From Hanleya hanleyi (lineage: Eukaryota > Mollusca > Polyplacophora > Lepidopleurida > Hanleyidae), in contig JAVTVY010017181.1 of assembly GCA_036873755.1 (NCBI GenBank), positions 310,001 through 374,000 of the forward strand: DNA of 64,000 nt. The letters are read 5' to 3'. The position numbers and the translations under genes are program-made. Below are positions 44,005 to 56,200 of this stretch, piece after piece. The notes under the pieces are model-generated. The model did not search any database. It saw nothing but the letters and a program-made list of their open reading frames with translations, and was not told the DNA's origin. The first letter of the stretch is position 1; every line of letters begins with the position of its first letter.

Positions 44005-44878
44005 AGATGTAACCTCAGAAAGTGTAAACCAAATTGTATACCACTCCTGGAAATATTTAAAAACACGACTCATTGGTGAAATATAATTCAAATATAAAAC
44101 AGCGATTGTCACAGTTTGACAACTAACCATGCTTTCTATTAAAACTGTTTCACTGCAACGGACAATGTCAATTGCTAACTGTCGTTGGAGTAATTGTTCA
44201 CTATATTTCCATTCGACTAATTTCCGGCGGCGCAACTGAATTCAGTTAACATGGGAGCGATCATCTTGATATTGGACGAGTAACTAGGTGTTTCCTAGAG
44301 CCATACTTCGCAGACGTGCCGTGGAGTGATCCAACTAGTTTCATATCGTAAAACGACAGGATGGTATCCCCCGTTCGTGGTGAACACATTAATATTAATT
44401 CTGTTATAATGAATTCATCGAATAAATGTCCTTTAGTACTATTTTTATGGCTGAGAACCCAAATCGATGACCATACATGATCAAGTTATTCACCTGTACG
44501 TCTGCAGCAAAATGTGTGAGATTGAACTGCGAGTTACTAAAAACTTGAAACAGTAAAACACGCGGATCGGATTGATGTGTAGAGAAAGTCGATCTAGGCT
44601 TAATTTACAATGACATTATCAATATAGAAGTAGTGGCTTGATGATGGGTCCCATATAATGCCACAGCGCGGACTCTTACATCAGGCTATGTGAAGTGACT
44701 TAATACGTCAACCAGAGAACATTACTTTTAAAGTCATAGTTCGACATGCGGTTCATGTGCACATTTTGCCAGCAAGCACTTAACTTCCGGCTAACCCGGC
44801 TAACACTTAACTTTCCAGATGGGTTCTTGCGCGAACTACATTAGTCAAATTAGTCAACAAACAAATCGGCGCTTTTTT
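44005..44878. other. Intergenic
   Basis: No feature recognised. Confidence 0.35.
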
Positions 44879-45106
44879 TTAACCATAATGGTGCATTGTA
44901 TTCACCAGTTGCACACGTAATCGGCTTGTAATACGCAGATTATAAGCTACAAACGTTTCCGCCGGCATTGATGCATCTGCATCAATAACTTTTCTTGTAT
45001 TATTCTTGAATTCGGCAACTTTGCTTTGTTTCAACACTCTTCTGTTCATTCTAGTCCCGCGAGACACCCTACTACGAGAAGAGGCTCTGGGATAAATGGG
45101 AGCCAT
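44879..45106 (-). CDS. Uncharacterised short basic ORF
   Basis: A 75-codon frame from ATG 45,106, open ~70 bp further upstream without an extra start. It is basic at the N-terminus (RASSRSRVSRGTRMNRRVLK) and has a mixed C-terminus. I do not recognise a family and see no splice-site or repeat evidence. It may be chance. Confidence 0.2.
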   Translation of the reverse strand: MAPIYPRASSRSRVSRGTRMNRRVLKQSKVAEFKNNTRKVIDADASMPAETFVAYNLRITSRLRVQLVNTMHHYG

Positions 45107-45646
45107 CCTTCCAAATTTTGGAGGGCCAATTGGTGCGTATGATTTCTGCGTAAGATTTTCCGGTCAGCCATTATTAACCTTCATCAAATGACGGCGCTAA
45201 GCTGCACAGATTAGTCTCTCGGTAATAGTACTAAGCTACCCGACGTATATGACCTCTACTGAGTGTGTAAAATCGCGAGAAACTGGTAAACTATTTCTTC
45301 ACAAATATTCACATTTCGTGTATTAATAAACTGCAAAACAGCTCATAATTATTTCATTTTCTGGGTTAAGAGTGAATAGATTTTTGACTAACTTCCTCCA
45401 ATGCTGTTTATATTTAGTAAGGTACATTAACTGATTGCAAAAAATTGTTCACTAATCCCTTCAAATAATTAACACAGTCGCTGGTAATTTGATAAAAATC
45501 CCACTGTATCGTCATGAGCAAAAAAAAAGAGACCAAGTTGCTTACATTGACAACAGAACTATGTCATTTAAGTCTTTCAGTTTTGAATTAAATGTTGACT
45601 ATTAATAAAGACGGAAAAAGTTCCTTCGAGCGATGATGTAAGAGGG
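45107..45646. other. Intergenic
   Basis: No feature recognised. Confidence 0.35.
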
Positions 45647-45727
45647 AACCTCGATGTCAAAATAGTGACATGGTTCCCATTTATTTGAGAGTCGTGATCT
45701 CACTATCACGAATTCATGACTCTCTAT
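45647..45727. repeat. Two adjacent imperfect hairpins
   Basis: GGGAACC...GGTTCCC with a TGTCA/TGACA inner pair (45,648-45,682), followed at once by GAGAGTC(G)TGA...TCATGACTCTC with an inner CGTGAT/ATCACG pair (45,687-45,726). No coding potential. Confidence 0.6.
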
Positions 45728-48263
45728 TGAGAATGTCTTTTTTGTTGGCTTTTCTGTTGCCTGTATCTATGTTTTCTCGTACAGGACGGTAACAACCGAT
45801 ATGCGGAGAGTTACAAATCCGAGGACATTTCTTTACGTAAATGACTGACAAAATACAATTTCTCCATGTAAAATAAACCATGATTCTGAGTGTAGTTATT
45901 GTGTGCAGAGGTTGGATAGAAACTCACGATTTAAGTCTTATCACATGGGAATCGCGGGTATTGAAGTTATAAACTCGTGACATTCGCGACTGCTCAGCCT
46001 ATTCCGTCGAAGACAGAGTACCTCGCGCATTAATGGTGTAGGGATTTCACTGATCTCAGCTGTAAACCGTGATCCGCCGCACGTGAGGCCCACCACATGC
46101 TTTAGGATGTGTTTCCGTTCACATAGTCCTCGTTGTATCTCTTCCTTATCGGGAGATAAGATATATATCCAAGTGAAATGAATATTAACGTGAATCTACC
46201 CCCAAAGGATATCTTCCAATTTGAGGTGTTTCTCCTGGTTTTGCGTTTAAAGCTTGATCTTCATGGTAACGGAATTCATACAGCTGACATGCGCTGTTCG
46301 GAGTTTCAGCTTGATACTGTGCTTTCAACATGGTTGCCAATATGGATTTGCGCTGTCAATATTGTATGCTCAGAACATACGGGAACTTCTGGTCATCACC
46401 TCAGTGTACTCTGGCTTTTATTCAAGTAAAGCAGCCAAAACGTGAGATGATTCCACTTGTGGTCAGTTAACGTGGGGAGAATATTTCTTCGGTTTACAGT
46501 TTCAGATATGTCTAATCCCAGAGGGAAAACGCATATAAACTCTAGCGACCTGAAAGGCCTGGGCCCACTTTGGACGATGGTAAACATGAAGGGTTTTGTT
46601 TACCTGGGCCAACTACTCCAATGGAATAAACTTTTAAGATGAGCAAACATTTTAGACTTGTACAATCTGCTCTGACAACAAGTATTCATAGGTGCAATTA
46701 AATAGTTTAAAATCCTTTTTGTCAGTCATTTAAATAAAAGAAACTCTCCGCATTTGCGTTGTTAGTGTCATGTACGATTTTAATTTATCCACCGAAAACA
46801 CTTGGTTGAAGTCTGCAGCACCGAAATTCCTTCTAACGATGTGAGATGTGGCATATAGGGTGGGCACTAGACGCCCATATTATCATAATAGAGATAGAGA
46901 ACAGTGCATCGCTGCGTGATCAACCGGGTAATAAAGTAGATATACCAAATGAGGAGTCAGTTAATAACGGATGGCGTCTAGGAGTGTTCCGGTAGTCGGT
47001 AAAGGTGGTACCCAGGCCAAATTCCTGGAGGATGCCCCACCGGTTTGCCCCAGCAGCCAAAACGTAGAAGCTTTACCCTGAAGGATTTTACACATACCAA
47101 CGTCTTTCTACAAAACAAAACAAGAGAAAGAAAAACGTGTAGGCCTAAAGCGCTTTGTATAGATTAATCTACACTAACATATGATCTATAATTAAAACAG
47201 GATGTTAATTCGGGATTTGCACAAGTGCAGGTCATGTGGTTCATTTTGGCCGAGTTCCAGCCGACGTCATATTGTTCGTAACCTGTGGGAAATTTGACGG
47301 TCGCAAAAAAACAAAACATTGGGAGGTCAATGAGATTTTTTTAACACAGTCTTCCAGCTTAAGTCTGGTAGATATTATTCAGAAGTGTACCTTTCAAGCG
47401 AGACAACTTGTATAATTTTCAATCCTGTTGACGCTGTCAACGACAAAATATGGTGCTCCATACAAATCCTACTACACCAAACGAACGGAACTTACCCAGC
47501 AGGTCACGTGGTAGATATATGAGAAAGAAGCGAATATAAAGTAATTTTTAAAAGCGGATAGGAAAATCTATCCCATATACACCATGTATGTGAGTCCCAA
47601 TGAGTAACGGTTAGTCGGAAGAAATAAATATTTAATCCAGTAATGAATATATATGGGAGCTCATCAATACATTTGACACATTGTATATCTCACTCCGTGT
47701 GCACACCACAAGCCTGCTTGATCGTTCATGGCCTGTCGCTCATGGGCAAACGGATCTCAAACTCAAGAAAGAAGCAATCAGAGATTGCTTAATTGTATGT
47801 CCCAAATTCCGCTTTAGTCCGAAACTGCCTTACCATTACAGTTGAAGCTAATTTAGTTTTCCTTTGTTTTGGTGCTACGACTTTTGGTTTTACGACTGAT
47901 GTAGGATGTTATTACGTTTGGTATGGAAAACGTTACTGGCAGCAACGGTATGGCCGTTACCGATTAACCTCGGGTTAAACAGTAGCTCTGGAACTCCTCG
48001 ATGAGGTGTACGGCTGAAACATGGTGGACAAACTACTTGCGCAGGTCAGTGCTGTCTTGTGGTGTTTGCAGCGCGTCCACAGACTGTGCTTTGATACACT
48101 TGAACATATGACGCCACTAGTCGGTGAAACACCTTTGGGAAAACATGGTGGACATTTGAATTTGATCGCAGATTTTGGGCGAAGGAAGACGAGTTCGGCG
48201 TCATTCCATGTCTTCTTCTCGATGCGCACCATTATCTCATAGGAGGCTATGCCCAATGGGGCG
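45728..48263. other. Intergenic, no recognised gene
   Basis: Only a dispersed repeat piece at ~47,768-47,860 (AAGCAATCAGAGATTGCTTA onward) shared with 33,530 is recognised. An open minus frame at 47,975-48,307 has no family resemblance that I can see. Confidence 0.35.
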
Positions 48264-49083
48264 GTCGTACTAGAAACTGCGCAGAACTGCGCGGAGCTTA
48301 ATTTCAACTGCGCGTGGATTATTTGATGGATTTTTCTTTATTTGCTGACGATCAGAATATTGATATTAATAAAACGAACAACACAATCCGCAAAATGCGA
48401 ATGAAAAGCGGTCCGTAAACTACTACTTCAAACAAATATTAGTCTTGGAGCCATCATATTCGAAAATGTATTAATATACGATAATACAATTCATACACAT
48501 CAGACTTAGTTCGAGCGAAGCGAATCTGAGCGGACTGAAACTCGATTTCCGTGCAGTTAAAATTGATACCCGCCAATATATACTTACGGACAGTTGAAAT
48601 TCCACACATAAGACTCAGTTCAAGAAAGCAAATCAATTGATTCCAGGTGATATGATAACGAATAAAGTAGGATAAGGTGCTCTAATATTAACAATTCCAT
48701 TCCAGCGAAGCGAATCTCCGGGCAGTGAAACATAATTTCCGCGCATTTGAATTTCGTTCTCTTTCTCGTTTCAAGCGACATATATGTCTACAGATCGCGG
48801 CCTGCTGAAATATATCATGGGACAGTGGCAATTCTGTCGTGGTCATTCGCATTTTTCGTATATTACCGTATAATAATACATTTTCGTATATGATGGCTCC
48901 AAGACTAATATTTGTTTGAAGTAGTAGTTTACGGACCGCTTTTCATTCGCATTTTGCGGATTTTGTTGTCCGTTTTATTAATATCAATATTCTGCTCGTC
49001 AGCAAATAAAGAAAAATCCATCAAATAATCCACGCGCAGTTGAAATTAAGTTCCGCGCAGTTCCGCGCAGTTTTTAGTACCAC
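48264..49083. mobile_element. MITE with ~210 bp terminal inverted repeats
   Basis: The left arm (48,264-~48,475) and right arm (~48,860-49,083) match in reverse: GTACTA(G/A)AAACTGCGC, TTAATTTCAACTGCGCGTGG, then AAGCGGTCCGTAAACTACTA. CCCAATGGGGCG flanks both sides (48,252-48,263 and 49,084-49,095), a 12 bp direct repeat that is itself palindromic in its core. No transposase. Confidence 0.82.
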
Positions 49084-50156
49084 CCCAATGGGGCGCAAAG
49101 GTGATAAGTGCGCGACCTGGATATTCAATTTGACCCTCAAGAAAATGAATAGACCTAGAGCATAGCTATGAGGGAAGTCAGTAGCTATGATACTAGCCTA
49201 TAGTATTGGACCCGCCGAATGTTGAGCAAATGTCTACCCGATATAACAACAACAGTCGTGTCAGTCGCCAGATTCTGAGATCGAAAACGAGGACGTGTTA
49301 GACCTGGAATCAAGTCGTCGAATAGATGGATCTCCTATAGACATGGATGTCTCTTCTGAATATCCAAACAGCAGAAATGTCAAGGCCAGCATTCTTTTCG
49401 CTGCCAATACGACAATGATATTTTTCATTCGTCGGGTCTGCGGTTGTTTATTCGGACCCGATACATTCCGCAATGCGGAGAATGAGTCTCGACCCAGACA
49501 TAATTTTGAACCGACGATGCCGGCCATAACCTGTCAACTGTATGAACGTACAGGGGAAGGTAACCAGTCTATGTATCCTATAAATAGTCATCCAATGAGA
49601 AAGCCCGTCTTAATTCAAATGGGTGCGGGTCTACAGACCAATCAATGGAATGGAGACAGCTGAAACAGCCCTGTCTCTCAACAGGTCAGGGAGAACTACC
49701 TCCCTAAAATGGAGGTAAAAAGTCGTACCGTAGTTGATCAATAAAGTCAAGAACAAAACGAATTAAGAGACGACCATGGACATATATATTCACATCGGAT
49801 GGTATTAAAATACAAACTGTCGTCTATCTAATTTGCATAATAACAAAGGACCGGTTTTGTTCTCTATTAATAATTAAACTAGGCACACTTTCATTGGAAC
49901 TAATAGCAGTTACGACATGTAACCTCGCCTTTAGATTCTGGAGTGTTATCATGAATGACTTAAAATTTATTAATCAAAGACGAACTGTTCTATCTCCAAT
50001 TTTGGAGAGGTCGTTGTTTTTAACCTGGTAAATCCCGTGAGTTAACAGGCAGTCCTATAGTCTTCTTCCGACCTTCCGACAGTCAGTGGATACAGCTTTA
50101 TTTGCGAGGTATAACTTGATTAATTGCAAATCAATCTCCACCTATGCTCAACTTAC
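49084..50156. other. Intergenic / possible 3' region of guanylate cyclase gene
   Basis: A dispersed repeat at ~49,448-49,560 (ACATTCCGCAATGCGGAGAA) recurs at ~57,625-57,720. The last cyclase exon (a short C-terminus) is expected left of 50,157 but I could not identify it. Confidence 0.4.
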
Positions 50157-50248
50157 CGCCACAGTGTCGCCTGGTCGTATTTCCATCTCGAACCCTCCCA
50201 GTTCATCGAGAATGTCACGAGTCGTCTGGCTTATGTGAATGCGACCAG
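50157..50248 (-). CDS. NIT-GC exon 6 (cyclase C-terminal part)
   Basis: 92 bp. Reads [20 protein letters not shown] then [10 protein letters not shown], a typical end of the cyclase core. Acceptor AATATAG, donor GTAAGT. A further exon must follow to the left. Confidence 0.92.
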
Positions 50249-53200
50249 CTATATTAAAATATAGTTAGATAAAATCATGATTTCACTATTATTTGAGGCG
50301 ATCAGCTATAAGGCGTCACATTTATACATTTGTTTAACTGAGCAGGGGCGTGACCAGAATTGCCAGCATTACCAAGATTGGCCTGCTCTCCACAGTTTTC
50401 GGACTAAGCCACTAAACTGAACCCACTCTTCATCAAACTGCGGCATATGTGGACCTCAGACACTTCCCCAGGCCCTTCAATCGATGGGAATTGATTAAGG
50501 AAATCGGATATGAAACCAAGATTATATGACTTGATCTACTTGAATGGAATCAAATTGCAGGCTAAATTGGCCGTCAATGTGCATTAAAATGAGATACGGT
50601 TACGACTGTCACCGGACATGATAACGTGCGGTATCAGAAACGTGAGCAATACAAGCGAAGCACGAAGAACTGTGGAAATCTCTGAGAAGAATAGCAGGGA
50701 CAATGATCGATCCAAACGGCGCTTGATTGAGAGCAGGTGAATTTGTGTTTACCACATTAGTTCATGAATTTTCATGTAGTATTAAATAACTCCATAGAGC
50801 GGAAAGTGTACTTTTCTTTCAATCTATCCAGCAATCGGTGTGGGTAATGGAACTTGAGTAATGGAGCTACAATTTGGGATACCGTGTGTTCCACGCCCAC
50901 AATCAGGGTGCACGGTAATCTAAAAATCCACTAGAACACACTTATATATTACCAGGCACCCTGATTCTGTGCCTGATATACTGAGAATTCCAAACTGCAG
51001 CTCGAATACTCAAGTTGATCAGTGCCTGATTGGCACAAAGTTGAAGTTAATCCTTCAATAACAGAACTTTCCGGATCGTTGATGCGTGGCTCCCGCAGTT
51101 CGATCGCGTACTCGATCCTCTACATATTTCTTCAGGTTTGGAAGTATATTCATTCAATGATAACTGGACCTGGAGTTGCCAAATTGATCATAAATATAAT
51201 GATAATGCTCCTTTCTTGAAATAGAAGGATAATTAGATCCATACTTATCATATTTACACCAGTTGTTAATATCTATAAAACGTTCTATGCTGAAGGAATA
51301 TGAAAGAGAGAGTATGTGAGCGAACCGCTGGGAGCCAAACATCAATGCATCTGTCGCTGCTATCGGCCAGATCTAATTAAATGATTAAGTCCAATTTTTG
51401 AGTAAGTTTGGCACTGGCCAGTCGAGTGCTTTAAAACTGGAAGATATCCCGTCATACAATGTTATTTCTATGAGCTCTGTTAACATTGTCACATATTCTT
51501 GTGGAAAACCAAGGTTAACTTACGGTGTGCAAGAGACTCCATGTTGCAGGCGATGGTAACAGTCTCCCCAAATAAACAATAGCGAGGCATCTTTATTCCC
51601 ACCACGCCGGCCAAGACGGGCCCTAAAACAAAACGTACTCCTATACCAGTGTCTCAAAATAAACAATAGCGAGGCAGCTTTATTCCCACCATGCCGGCCA
51701 AGACGGACTCTAAAACAAAACATACTCATATAACAGTGTTCCCAAATGAACAGTAGCGAGGCAAATTTTTCCCCACCACGCCTGTCAAGTAGGGTCCTAA
51801 AACGAAACATACTCATATATCTGTATTCCGGCCCTAAAAAAAATAAGATACACATATAACTGTGCCTCCAAATAATCAATAGCGAAACATTTTTATTCCC
51901 ATCACGCCGGCCAAGACGGACCTTAAAACAAAACATAATCATATAACCGTGTGCCCAAATGAACAATAGCGAGGTTTTTTCTTTCCTACCACGCCGGCAA
52001 AGACGGACTCTAAAACAAAACACTCAAATAACGGTGTCCCAAACTAAACAAAAGCGAGGCATCTTTTTTTTCCGACCACGCCGGTCAAGACGGGCCCCAA
52101 AACAAAACATACTCATGTAACAGTACCCCCAAATAAACGACTACCACAAACAGTTTGTTGTTTACATACTGTTCGAACATACACTCATTTCAATCCCCAA
52201 ATATCTATAAGATCAGCAAATCTGATACTTTATGGATTTTGATAGTTGTAGGTGCACAAAAAGAAACTAGCAAAGAAAATAGTGATATCGAGCCCACCTA
52301 GGGAGAGCCATCGAATAAGAAGAGAAGCAAAATTATTTCATGCGTGATATATTATCGATATCACAGAGTAATCGTGGTCATTTAGTAGAGTTCAGTTTGC
52401 TATACACGCTGCTACAAACAGAAACTCGATACAGAGTTACTCATTGATTTTTGACAAGCGCCAAAGGAAAAATGAAAATTAACATACTCTACTAAATTGA
52501 AGCCATATGCAAGAGGTGGGAAAAATTGACGACGTCTGGCGACTAAAAAGCAACCATATGACTCTACAGGAAAGTATTCGTCGACACCTCGGACCAATGC
52601 TTACGGTCTCAGATGAGAAGAGATCCTTTTTATGTAAGACTGGATTATCCTGTACTTGGCCCAACGTCAGACGTTTCCAATACTATAGGCTATAACGTCA
52701 GGCGGGTCCAATACTACAGGCTATAACATCATGCGGGTCAAATACTATAGGCTATAACGCCAGGCGGGTCCAATACTGTAGGCTAAAACATCATGCGGGT
52801 CCAATACTATAGGCTATAACGTCATGCGGGTCCAATACTATAGGCTATAACGTCATGGGGGTCCAATACTGTAGGCTATAACGTCAGGCGGGTCCAATAC
52901 TATAGGCTATAAATAAGTGTAGATACCTGTATGTACTCCAATACGCAGTTGAAATCGGGTGCCAGGAAGATGAGGGATGTCCAGAACACTGACGGCAGCC
53001 AACAGATCCAAAGCTAAAGTAGCTATCTCAGAGGCGTGACGTTGTCCATTACGCATCGGCAAGCCTGTGGTGAGACATAAATCATTACAAGAAAGGTTAA
53101 ATATTATTGAACACAGGTCAACCTCGGTTGTTACATACAACAAATCTCTCGAATGAATGAAAACAAGCGTTTGCAGTTAGTAGAGTTACGTACAGGAAGA

Positions 53201-56200
53201 GCCTAGTGGTATTGTCACTCTATGATATACTAATTCTGGCTAGATCTCTAGATTACTAATTCTGAACAGATTTCTAGATTGATAACTATGACCAGATATT
53301 TAGATTAGTAGTTCTGGTCAGATCTCTAGATTACTAATTCTGGCCAAATCTCTAGATTAATAATTCTAGCCAAATCTCTAGATTACCAGTTCTGGCCACA
53401 TCTCTAGATTACCAGTTCTGGCCACATCTCTAGATTACTAGCTCTGAGCAGATCTCTGGATTACTAATTCCAGCCAAATCTCTAGATTAATAATTCTGAC
53501 AAGATCTCTATAGATCTCTTATACATACGACGTTTCAAACTAAATGTTTAGGTCAAAGGAAAAATTAAGGGATTTAAAATGGCGACCCCAATCAATAACT
53601 CGTTTTGGTCTATTTATGTCCAGTTAATATGAAACGCCAACTCGGCAAATTGATACTAAAGCTTCGTTCAATGGAAAGAATAATTAGTAGGAAGAGTACT
53701 GACCTGACGCTACCATGTATGCATCTCCTATGGTCTCTACTTTGTATACGTCATATTTCTTCAGGCGGTCATCACACAGGCAAAACAGGCTATTCAGCAT
53801 GTTAATGACCTGCACGGGAGAACATTGGGCGGAAAGACGGGTGAAACCAACTATATCTGAGAAAAATATGGTCACATCCGAAAACGTCTCGGCTTCCACC
53901 TCTTCTCTCTTTTTCAATTGGTTGGCCACACTTTTCGGGAGCATCTGATACAGAAGTATATCTGTACGTTTCTTCTCTTTCTGTAGAGCATTTGTCCTGC
54001 AAATATAGAACACAGAAATGTAGAACACAGAAATGTGAAAGCCTACTATCCACATAGGTCTCATCATGTTTCTTTCTAGCTCTAGTGGGACTTTCTTCTT
54101 TGTTTTTGTAAAGACTACGATCAAGATCTTAGTGCCAAACCAATCCCCAGCTTTCGCTGTTGGGAAAATACCCGAAGACTCCTATTTGTCCACACCGTTT
54201 GCCGAAATAATAAAATAACTCGATTCTGCATCACTTATCTTCAGAAAAGTCCCTGTTTACAGGCAAGCCGGTAAGCTTCACAGAAAATTATCAGCTCTTT
54301 AAGAAGATAAATATTTCTACGTGCAAAGTTCTTCCTGTCAGAAGAAAAGTGAGTTGCTCGTGCATGGGATTTCACGAGAACCGCCATTTATAATCTTTGT
54401 GGCGCAGAAATCTCCGAGTCAACAATACATTTAAGTGAGGAGTAGACTGGTTAGATGGAGGGTGGTGGCGGAAGGTTTTGTGGGCTTGTCCAAGTTTCTC
54501 CGTCTACTGTCACGGAAAGTAAAGATCTATAGTTACTCGCGATCAAGGACAATTGAAGGATAGCCATAAGATATTTTTTCATGAACAACAAGAGCATTGG
54601 GAATGGTTTGGTGCCGGAGCCTTCATCAAAGAATGTACAGGTCCAGCAGAGCTAGTTTCTTCCATTTTATTATGCACTCTAGTAAAACCAGTTCCAAAGA
54701 TAGTTAGCAGCAGAAGTTAGCGAATTTTATTAAGGTATATAGCTTCAGTGCAGTGAACAACAATGGAAATACTTGCTGGTGGCCGGATATAACATCATAT
54801 CAGACTGACCTAGGAATACGTACCGGTGATGAGATATGTATTTGTATAACACTAACCTGTTGGCTAATGTGATGGAGTAGCTCTGCATTTCTGTAGTCAG
54901 TGTGTAGACACCGTTAATGATGAGGGGACACATGAGAAGAACCACCAAGAAGACACAGGCTATAATTATCATCTTATCAAGATCTTCCTGGTCCCTGTCG
55001 TCGAGCTCTTCAAAAATGGAAGCGAGAACCGCTAGCTGTGTATCCAACAGAACCTCCAGGTAGCTGGTGACGCTTTCCATCCAATATTCGGCTTTCTCAA
55101 AGGAACCTTGCCGGTTGGAGAGTTCGTTCAATCGGATGTCTTGTCTCATGTGTTCAAGGCGATCCACAACCGTGTCGTTCTTCGCAACTAGTTCATCGTA
55201 TATTGCAGCGGCCACGTCGGAGAACCGTCTGGCCGACCAAAAGGAAGCATTTGCTATATCCTGCCTCTCTGAGAACCATAAGTAGTCATGTATCGTTGGA
55301 AAGCTGCCACGTGCGTAGAATATAGCGCCCAGTGCCCTCTCTATGCCGAACGAGATTTTGGCATCAGTAATTTCGAGAAATGCTACGAGACTTCGCCAAA
55401 CGGTTCCTGACCTTGCCTCAGTGATAGAGTCATAGAGCCAATCGAGAAAGACATTGATGCCTTCTGTATAGAAGAGAAGTTCCTGTGTCACGGTGTGGTT
55501 AAGGGTGTCGAGTTCGTATCGATGCTGGTTCAGGTAGATCTGATATTTCTCCCAACTATGGAACTCCGGAGCTCCAGCGACATTGATTGACGGCCAGTAA
55601 CTGAGGTCCTTAAGCACATCGTCCGTGTCTATATAACTCTCCAGTAACGCTTCTTTAGAATCCGAGCGCAAGGAATTGTAAAGATAGAGGGCGCTCGCGT
55701 CTCTCTCCTTCTGTAAATTATGAATGAGACTGCCTAATTCGGTGCTGAATCGCAGGACTTTCCGGATCCCCTTGGCATTCATGTAACCATGAATAGTCAC
55801 ACCGAAAGTGTTGGCCGTCATACCGATCAGGATCATCAAGGGTATGGCGACTACGGACATCATGCGCAACAACTGCAGTCTTTTACCCGACGGCGTGATA
55901 GGATTCCCTGAAAGATTATCGGGTAAACATGAACAAATGATTTCTTATTATCGGTAGGTCAACTATGGTATTCCCCAATTATCATGTTGATATTATGATG
56001 GCGATGTCAACATTTTCAATATTAGGAAATAGCTACTCTTCTTATGCAGAATGCTGAATACTACCACATAACCTGAGGCTCTGCTTTGGTCAGCCTCGGT
56101 CAGATTGGTGACAAATCACCGCCAGTGCTGATGTCAGTATGGATAAACTAGGATAGTATATCAGGGAAATACCATCTAGATGTGCCACTATGAAGAATTC

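Noticed and set aside
47975..48307. 110-codon minus-strand ORF next to a MITE
   Set aside because: No recognised motif or splice evidence, and the frame runs into the MITE's inverted repeat.
51520..52023. 167-codon minus-strand ORF with repeating [16 protein letters not shown] units
   Set aside because: It is an off-frame translation of the tandem partial cyclase-exon copies, not an independent protein.
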